54,885 nucleotides of DNA from Actinomycetota bacterium (GTDB lineage Bacteria; Actinomycetota; Acidimicrobiia; Acidimicrobiales; MedAcidi-G1). The notes under the pieces are model-generated. The model ran no database searches. It was given only the letters and a program-made list of their open reading frames with translations, and was not told the origin of the DNA. Every line of letters starts with the position of its first letter. The first letter of the stretch is position 1. Shown here piece after piece: positions 50,347-54,885 of the stretch. The stretch is taken from positions 1 to 54,885 of the forward strand of contig CACPKO010000007.1 of assembly GCA_902634555.1 (NCBI GenBank), written 5' to 3'. The translations under genes were made by a program, and so were the position numbers.

Positions 50347-51079
50347 AGAAAATTTCGATAGCGATGAATTTGAAGAAATAGATGAAGGAGAAGTCCCTTC
50401 CGAAATTCGTTCTCGTTTGGCACTGGCGTTAGACGTTGATGATGTTGTCGCAGCTCGACGTCTTGCTGCAGATCTTGATGAATTTTTCGGAACGGTAAAA
50501 GTCGGATTAGAGCTTTATACAGCTGCCGGACCAGATGTAATTGCAGGACTTGTTGCAAACGGTTGGGATGTATTCGCAGATCTCAAATTGCATGACATAC
50601 CAACGACGGTCAACAAAGCAGCTCGAGTTGTTGGATCCTTAGGGGTCCGTTGGCTCACTGTCCATACATCCGGTGGTGACGCAATGCTTCAAGCAGCCGT
50701 CGAAGGATTAAGAGAAGGAGCAGAGGGTCTTGACGGGCCACCACCAGGAGTTTTAGGAGTGACAGTTTTGACTAGTGATGCCGAAGCCTCTTCAGAAACG
50801 TTGAGGGCTCGAACTTCTCTTGCGGTAGAAACTGGATGCGCCGGAATTATTTGCGCCGCTCCTGATTTACCTATCACCGAGCCATGGGCAGACCAATTAA
50901 CACGAGTCGTGCCTGGTACTCGTATGCCAGGATCTGAAACCCATGATCAGGCACGAGTTTTGACGCCGCAACAGGCTATAAACGATGGAGCAGACATTTT
51001 GGTTATTGGTCGCACAGTGACGTCTGCAGAAGAACCGATCCTTGCAGCAGCAGAACTTGTTAGTTATTTACTCGGATGA
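50339..51079 (+). CDS. pyrF: Orotidine 5'-phosphate decarboxylase
   Basis: LALDVDDVVAARRL, FADLKLHDIPTTV, VVPGTRMPG, ADILVIGRTVT; ATG overlaps the pyrD stop. Confidence 0.94.
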   Translation: MSEENFDSDEFEEIDEGEVPSEIRSRLALALDVDDVVAARRLAADLDEFFGTVKVGLELYTAAGPDVIAGLVANGWDVFADLKLHDIPTTVNKAARVVGSLGVRWLTVHTSGGDAMLQAAVEGLREGAEGLDGPPPGVLGVTVLTSDAEASSETLRARTSLAVETGCAGIICAAPDLPITEPWADQLTRVVPGTRMPGSETHDQARVLTPQQAINDGADILVIGRTVTSAEEPILAAAELVSYLLG

Positions 51080-51116
51080 TTTCACCAAAAGCATTTTCGA
51101 CGCTAAAGTCCCTGTC

Positions 51117-51431
51117 ATGACAGGACTTCCCGAACTTACAGACGAACAACGACGAGCGGCTTTAGTAAAAGCAGCTGAAGCGCGACGAGCTCGAGCCGAA
51201 ATCAAAGAACTGCTAAAAATGGGTTCTCTCACATTTCCTGGGCTACTTGAACGCGCAGATAATGATCCGGTTATTGCGAAAATGAAAGTTCTATCTGCTC
51301 TAGAGTCTCTTCCTAAACTCGGCAAAGTAAAAGCCAGACGAACAATGGAGGAAATAGGCATTAGCGAAAGCCGAAGACTCAAAGGACTAGGGAGCCAACA
51401 GCGCTCCGACCTCTTATCTCGATTTTCATAG
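51117..51431 (+). CDS. mihF: Actinobacterial integration host factor
   Basis: LPELTDEQRRAALVKAAEARRARAEIKELLKMGSLTFPGLLERADNDPVIAKMKVLSALESLPKLGKVKARRTMEEIGISESRRLKGLGSQQR; upstream of gmk as in other Actinobacteria. Confidence 0.94.
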   Translation: MTGLPELTDEQRRAALVKAAEARRARAEIKELLKMGSLTFPGLLERADNDPVIAKMKVLSALESLPKLGKVKARRTMEEIGISESRRLKGLGSQQRSDLLSRFS

Positions 51432-51438
51432 AGGACTA

Positions 51439-51999
51439 ATGGCACCTACGAAACGAGAGCCACTTTTAGTGGTTCTTTCAGGCCCAGGAGGAGTAGGAAA
51501 AGGTGTCCTCGCAGAGAAACTTGTAACCCGAGACAAAAACCTTGCACTCAGTCAATCATGGACAACTCGGATACGTAGATCTGACGAAGATCCAGAAGCC
51601 TACAAGTTCGTTAACCGCCAGGAATTTCTTGATCATCAAAATCACAAAGGGTTCATTGAATGGAACGAGTTTTTAGGAGAACTTTATGGCACTCCTGTTC
51701 CTGATGCTTCTGCCGCTCATGACATTCTTCTAGAAATAGATGTGGCAGGCGGTAACCAAATCAAGGAAAATTATGTAGATGCTCTATTAATTTTTGTTGA
51801 TGCCCCAAGTGTAGAAGAGCAGCGCCGACGCCTTCTTGAGCGCGGAGACACTCAAGAACGCGCAGAAGAAAGAATTATTGAAGGCGAGCGGGAAAGAATA
51901 GAAGCAGAGTCTTTGGGATATCTTAAAATTATTAATGATGACCTCGAAGAAGCAATAAAAAGAATCCAAGAAGTGATTAGTGAAAAACGGGCTATTTGA
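51439..51999 (+). CDS. gmk: Guanylate kinase
   Basis: VLSGPGGVGKGVLAEKL, TTRIRRSDED, FIEWNEFLGELYGTPVP, LLEIDVAGGNQIKE. Confidence 0.93.
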   Translation: MAPTKREPLLVVLSGPGGVGKGVLAEKLVTRDKNLALSQSWTTRIRRSDEDPEAYKFVNRQEFLDHQNHKGFIEWNEFLGELYGTPVPDASAAHDILLEIDVAGGNQIKENYVDALLIFVDAPSVEEQRRRLLERGDTQERAEERIIEGERERIEAESLGYLKIINDDLEEAIKRIQEVISEKRAI

Positions 52000-52104
52000 A
52001 TTCTTCACCGCTGACCTATCGAGGTAATGAGCGCCATATCTGATACCGTTTATACGTCTGAAATGCGTTCAGGCATGAACATCAACTAAAGATGAGGTAT
52101 TTTT

Positions 52105-52455
52105 GTGAAGGGTCACGACACCATGATCACCCCCGAGATAGAAGGGCTTTTAGATCGGGCTGAATCCAAGTTCCGTTTAGTTGCTCTTAGTTCTAAACGA
52201 GCTCGGCAAATAAACTCGTATTTCAATCAATTAGGGGAAGGTCTTGGAGCTTCTATTCCTCCTCAACTTCCTTCAACAGCGCGTAAACCTTTATCCATAG
52301 CATTTGAAGAGATCTCAGTAGACAAAATAATTCCTGTTGAGATTTCAGAAGACTCGGAACCATCAGACGAAGAACTGATGGCGATTGAAGCTATGGAAGA
52401 CTCAGAACTCGAAGAAGATGCCGAGTCTGAAGAGACAAGCGACGAAAGCGCTTGA
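52105..52455 (+). CDS. rpoZ: DNA-directed RNA polymerase omega subunit
   Basis: LLDRAESKFRLVALSSKRARQINSYFNQLGEGLG, KPLSIAFEEISVDKI; between gmk and coaBC. GTG start with GAGG upstream; ATG 52123 is an alternative. Confidence 0.9.
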   Translation: MKGHDTMITPEIEGLLDRAESKFRLVALSSKRARQINSYFNQLGEGLGASIPPQLPSTARKPLSIAFEEISVDKIIPVEISEDSEPSDEELMAIEAMEDSELEEDAESEETSDESA

Positions 52456-52470
52456 TTTAACCTTGAACCT

Positions 52471-53712
52471 ATGGGCATCTTTGATGGTCGTCGAATTGTT
52501 CTTGGAGTAACTGGGGGAATCGCTGCGTATAAGGCAGTTGAGGTTTGCCGCCGTTTAATAGACGCAGGAGCTCATGTTTCACCTATTCTCACAAAAGGTG
52601 CTGAGAAATTCATAGGGCGAGCAACCTTTGATGCTTTGGCTTCAGAAAAAGTTCAGACTTCTCTATGGGAAGAAGAACATCCAATACCCCATACAAACCT
52701 CGGTCAAAAAGCTGACTTGATTCTGGTTTGTCCTGCCACAGCAAGATTGCTCTCTGATTATCGAACCGGTCGTTCTGCTGATTTGTTGACCGCAACCTTG
52801 TTGGCTACTCGGGCTCCCGTAATAGTTTGTCCTGCGATGCACACTGAGATGTGGGAACAACCTTCCGTTCAAGAAAACATTCAAGAGTTGGTCAAACGTG
52901 GTGTAGAAATAGTCGGACCAGATCAAGGACGTTTAGCAGGAGGTGATGACGGGGCAGGTCGCCTTTCCGATCCAGTCTCTATAGTCGCAGCGGTGGAAAA
53001 AGTATTAAATTCAGGCTTGAATTCTAAGACCCAAGACTTCTCAGGACTTCAAGTCTTAGTCTCAGCGGGAGGAACAAAAGAGCCTATCTGTCCGGTTCGT
53101 TATATCGGGAACAGGTCATCTGGTAAACAAGGCCATGCCATAGCGTTAGAAGCAGCTACTCGAGGAGCTTCAGTCGTTTGTGTAACTACTGAACCTAGTC
53201 GAGCCCCCAATCACCCGAATCTGCAGGTGGTTGCAGTTGAGACCGCAGATGAAATGGCAAAGGCAGTTTTTTCTGAAGCGCCAAAAAGTGATTTAGTGGT
53301 TATGGCAGCAGCCGTGGCAGATTTCACTCCCATAATAAAAAGTGAAAAAAAGATTAAAAAATCTGAAGAATGTTTAGAGATACGTCTTGAACCCACCGTA
53401 GATATTCTTGCCTCTTTAGGTTCCTCTCATACTGGGAAACAAATTCTGGTGGGTTTCGCTGCCGAAACAAACGATCTTGAAAAAAATGCAAAGAAAAAAC
53501 TTGAAGCTAAAGGTATTGATTTGATCGTAGCGAATGATGTTTCTGCCGAGAATACAGGATTCAATTATGATACGAATGCAGTAACTTTGTTTGATTTAGC
53601 GGGAAGAAAAACCGAGTTTCCTCTCGCTGATAAACGAGATATAGCACAGGCGATACTTGATGCCGCTCTAAAATTGAAGGTTAATGGACATGAAGAAATT
53701 GGAAAAAAATAA
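52471..53712 (+). CDS. coaBC: Bifunctional phosphopantothenoylcysteine decarboxylase/phosphopantothenate--cysteine ligase
   Basis: [75 protein letters not shown]. Confidence 0.95.
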   Translation: MGIFDGRRIVLGVTGGIAAYKAVEVCRRLIDAGAHVSPILTKGAEKFIGRATFDALASEKVQTSLWEEEHPIPHTNLGQKADLILVCPATARLLSDYRTGRSADLLTATLLATRAPVIVCPAMHTEMWEQPSVQENIQELVKRGVEIVGPDQGRLAGGDDGAGRLSDPVSIVAAVEKVLNSGLNSKTQDFSGLQVLVSAGGTKEPICPVRYIGNRSSGKQGHAIALEAATRGASVVCVTTEPSRAPNHPNLQVVAVETADEMAKAVFSEAPKSDLVVMAAAVADFTPIIKSEKKIKKSEECLEIRLEPTVDILASLGSSHTGKQILVGFAAETNDLEKNAKKKLEAKGIDLIVANDVSAENTGFNYDTNAVTLFDLAGRKTEFPLADKRDIAQAILDAALKLKVNGHEEIGKK

Positions 53713-54885
53713 TGAGTCGTAAATGGACCTTCACTTCAGAGTCAGTTACTGAAGGACATCCTGACAAGATGGCGGATCAAATATCTGACGCAGTTCTTGA
53801 CGCGATGCTCATTGAAGACGCAGAGAGCAGAGTCGCTTGTGAAACTCTTGTTACGACTGGTTTAGTTGTTGTTGCTGGAGAAGTCACCTGCAAAGGCTAT
53901 GTAGACATCCCCAGCATTGTGAGAAGCACGATAAAAGAGATCGGATACGACCGCGAAGATTTTGGATTTGATGGGGATACCTGCGGGGTTATGGTCAGCC
54001 TTGACGGGCAATCTGCAGATATAGCTCAAGGGGTTGATGATTCTGAAGAAACCCGTACTGCTAACTCAAGTGAAGAGGATCTGGACCGTCAAGGAGCCGG
54101 CGATCAAGGCATGATGTTTGGTTATGCCTGTAATGAAACAGAAGAATTGATGCCCTTACCTATCAACCTTGCCCATCAGATGGCAGAACGTCATGCCTCT
54201 GTACGTAAGTCAGGTTCAATCCCGTATTTGAGACCAGATGCAAAGACTCAAGTCACATTTGATTACGAAGACGATCGACCAGTTCGGCTAAAGACAATTC
54301 TTGTTTCAACCCAGCACAACGATGGAATTGACCGAGATTCAATGATTCGTCCAGATCTGATAGACGAGGTTATTCGACCAGTAATTCCAGAACAATTCGC
54401 TGATGACGATTATCAAGTCTATGTAAACCCCACTGGACGGTTTGTCATTGGTGGACCAGTCGGAGATGCAGGACTAACTGGACGTAAAATAATTGTTGAT
54501 ACTTACGGAGGGATGGCTCGTCACGGAGGCGGAGCCTTTTCTGGTAAAGACCCAAGCAAAGTTGATCGGTCAGCAGCTTACGCAGCTAGATGGGTTGCGA
54601 AAAATCTTGTAGCAGCTGGAGCGGCTCGCCGATGCGAGGTTCAAGTGGCTTATGCAATAGGTATGGCTAGACCGGTGTCTATCTATGTGGAGACTTTCAA
54701 TACCGAAACCGTGGACCCAGGGAAAATATCAAATTGTGTAAACGAAATTTTTGATCTCCGCCCTGCTGCGATTATTCGCGATCTTGATTTAAAAAGACCT
54801 ATTTATAAGGACACTGCTGCTTATGGCCATTTTGGCCGAGAAAAGTTTCCTTGGGAGCAGACAGGAAAAGTCGAAGAAATTCGTT
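53712..54885 (+). CDS. metK: S-adenosylmethionine synthase, 3'-truncated by window edge
   Basis: ATG at 53712 overlaps the coaBC TAA by 1 nt. Translation [33 protein letters not shown]...[16 protein letters not shown]...[23 protein letters not shown]; no stop before 54885. Missing from the supplied ORF list. Confidence 0.97.
   Translation, partial: MSRKWTFTSESVTEGHPDKMADQISDAVLDAMLIEDAESRVACETLVTTGLVVVAGEVTCKGYVDIPSIVRSTIKEIGYDREDFGFDGDTCGVMVSLDGQSADIAQGVDDSEETRTANSSEEDLDRQGAGDQGMMFGYACNETEELMPLPINLAHQMAERHASVRKSGSIPYLRPDAKTQVTFDYEDDRPVRLKTILVSTQHNDGIDRDSMIRPDLIDEVIRPVIPEQFADDDYQVYVNPTGRFVIGGPVGDAGLTGRKIIVDTYGGMARHGGGAFSGKDPSKVDRSAAYAARWVAKNLVAAGAARRCEVQVAYAIGMARPVSIYVETFNTETVDPGKISNCVNEIFDLRPAAIIRDLDLKRPIYKDTAAYGHFGREKFPWEQTGKVEEIR

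Noticed and set aside
53700-53715. Possible SAM-responsive leader for metK
   Set aside because: metK starts 1 nt inside the coaBC stop codon, so there is no intergenic leader to host a riboswitch.
1-54885. Defence island, prophage, IS element, CRISPR, tRNA or rRNA
   Set aside because: No integrase, transposase, Cas, toxin-antitoxin or restriction motifs in the ORFs and no spaced direct repeats or tRNA-like cloverleaf noticed; content is core housekeeping.

Overview
The window is about 55 kb of densely packed, entirely plus-strand chromosomal DNA with roughly 54 protein-coding genes. Gene order and content are those of an actinobacterial core genome. Marine Acidimicrobiia is my guess from gene order and moderate GC; this is inference, not tested. 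Blocks, left to right: (1) CPBP protease tail, GT-C-like membrane protein, GtrA-GT2 fusion, manB, Trm112-like, manA, ahcY, udk; (2) phosphatidylinositol-mannoside-type lipid genes (CDP-alcohol phosphatidyltransferase, acyltransferase, pimA); (3) a degenerate M48-like protein, DUF3048 lipoprotein, pdxST, yebC, ruvCAB, queA, tgt, yajC, secDF, relA, hisS, aspS, rarA, alaS, ruvX, mltG; (4) aroE, aroK, aroB, aroQ, pepP, a carotenoid oxygenase, efp, nusB; (5) a pyr operon (pyrR-pyrB-pyrC-carA-carB-pyrD-pyrF); (6) mihF, gmk, rpoZ, coaBC and a 3'-truncated metK. I found no tRNA, rRNA, CRISPR array, IS element or prophage. Most of the window is ordinary housekeeping DNA. The best second looks are: a PyrR-binding hairpin just 5' of the pyrR Shine-Dalgarno with an intrinsic-terminator-like hairpin inside the first pyrR codons, suggesting translation-coupled attenuation; a Tgt that has lost all three cysteines of its structural zinc site, next to a QueA with an altered motif; an M48-family-like membrane protein without HEXXH; and a carotenoid cleavage oxygenase inserted between pepP and efp. 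No searches or alignments could be run. Family calls come from motif recognition in the supplied translations.
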